This document shows positions 63,400 to 64,000 of a DNA stretch of 64,000 nucleotides, piece after piece. Each line of letters opens with the position of its first letter. The stretch's first letter is position 1. A program made the translations under genes and the position numbers. This DNA is from Phycisphaerales bacterium (lineage in GTDB: Bacteria; Planctomycetota; Phycisphaerae; UBA1845): the NCBI GenBank assembly GCA_020639095.1, contig JACKHH010000016.1:9571-73570 (forward strand), read 5' to 3'. Under the pieces are notes generated by a model. The model made no database searches and was not told the origin of the DNA. It was given only the letters and a program-made list of their open reading frames with translations.

Positions 63400-64000
63400 T
63401 CAGGGAGTATGGAAACTCCGCTGGAAGTGAGCGAAATCCTCCAGATCGCTGTCACCGTCGTTGTCGTAGTCAAAGCACTCGCAGCCGATGGCCAGACTGC
63501 TGTCCGGGCCATTGAAGCACGCGTTGGCATTTACGAAATCATTGACATCAACGACGCCGTCCGCATTGGTATCTCCGCTTGCCAGCCCACCCGCGCAAGC
63601 GTCGCAGCCGTTCGGGATACCATCGAAATCAAAGTCCGCGTTGTCGTCATAGCCAGGACAGATGTCGGAGGCATTGCAGACACCGTCATTGTCGTCGTCA
63701 CCTTCTACGAGACACAAAGCATACTCGTCAGCCCCCATGTCGACCTGGCCATTGACGATGCGATCGTCGTCTTCGAAGTCGAGCGTCAAGCCGTTGCTGT
63801 TGGCGGCTGCGTTGTCACCTTGATCGATCACCGGGCTACCGGGCGCGAGATGATAGTCGCCGTCGGTTGTAGGTGCCAAGGAGGCGTCAATTGGCAAGAC
63901 GAAAACCGAATCGGTGTCGCTCAAGGTCAGGTTACCACCGTTGTCGTTGACCGTGCCGGAGCCAGTGATGCCGGCAATGCCGCCCTCGATACCGCTGAAG
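63400..64000 (-). CDS. C-terminal part of a secreted beta-helix type protein with dockerin tail (5' end outside window)
   Basis: A partial CDS; the reading frame stays open to base 64000. Upstream-facing residues read 'GIEGGIAGITGSGTVNDNGG' and continue into 'GDYHLAPGSPVIDQGDNA' and 'DDDRIVNGQVDMGADEY', the ending of 'choice-of-anchor Q' parallel beta-helix proteins. Then comes a thrombospondin-3-like Ca stretch ('DDDNDGVCNASDICPGYDDN') and two dockerin-type loops (DTNADGVVDVNDF and DYDNDGDSDLEDF). It is an extracellular protein. The total size is unknown. Confidence 0.85.
   Translation of the reverse strand, partial: FSGIEGGIAGITGSGTVNDNGGNLTLSDTDSVFVLPIDASLAPTTDGDYHLAPGSPVIDQGDNAAANSNGLTLDFEDDDRIVNGQVDMGADEYALCLVEGDDDNDGVCNASDICPGYDDNADFDFDGIPNGCDACAGGLASGDTNADGVVDVNDFVNANACFNGPDSSLAIGCECFDYDNDGDSDLEDFAHFQRSFHTP

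Overview
The window is high-GC bacterial chromosome and most likely comes from a planctomycete (Planctomycetota; a Phycisphaerae-like lineage is a guess). The evidence is a combination of family traits. Secreted proteins end in dockerin-type Ca-binding repeats. One protein has a prepilin-type N-terminus and a C-terminal GG..NF.F.D.HV signature. A membrane protein ends in a zinc ribbon of the form C..CxYDLTG…CPECG. An ECF sigma factor sits next to a Ser/Thr kinase with TPRs. Small dispersed palindromic repeats of the kind common in planctomycete genomes recur throughout. There is no rRNA, no CRISPR array and no complete mobile element.

Layout: 0-0.4 kb holds a candidate small RNA. 0.4-6.3 kb has housekeeping and hypothetical genes (flavin reductase, thiamine-binding protein, YchF-like NTPase, TPR protein, two hypotheticals). 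A tRNA-Gly(GCC) at 6.4 kb is followed directly by a truncated integrase. 6.9-12.1 kb is an ornithine/arginine block (argF, rocD, a COG2403 P-loop NTPase) interleaved with DUF4375 and DUF2237 genes. 12.4-16.6 kb is a signalling pair (SpoIIE-type phosphatase, CHASE2 adenylate cyclase). 16.9-20.3 kb carries trpD, mnmE and a methyltransferase.

20.3-32.8 kb is a glycoside-use locus: GH116, a secreted GH2-like enzyme with LamG and dockerin modules, GH1, a small membrane protein, a three-gene sugar ABC importer without its ATPase, and a secreted GH3. A perfect 13-bp LacI-like palindrome lies in the divergent GH1/ABC intergenic region. 32.8-37.3 kb has a 1003-residue secreted protein joining a PstS-like binding domain to dockerin repeats, next to a prepilin-like protein. 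37.7-42.6 kb has glpK, an M20 peptidase and etfAB.

43.5-45.2 kb is a decayed, lower-GC tract with a frameshifted pseudogene, adjoining ligA, whose 3' end also looks frameshifted. 47.5-49.1 kb has ndk, a cupin and a membrane protein. 49.6-54.5 kb is a giant Ser/Thr kinase-TPR protein with its ECF sigma factor. 55.2-63.3 kb is a CusCBA-type heavy-metal efflux operon led by a Cys-rich secreted protein and preceded by a promoter containing a 13-bp palindrome. The window ends inside another secreted dockerin protein. Several REP-like palindromes occur as inverted pairs in intergenic spaces.

All family assignments come from reading the translated sequence; no search was run.
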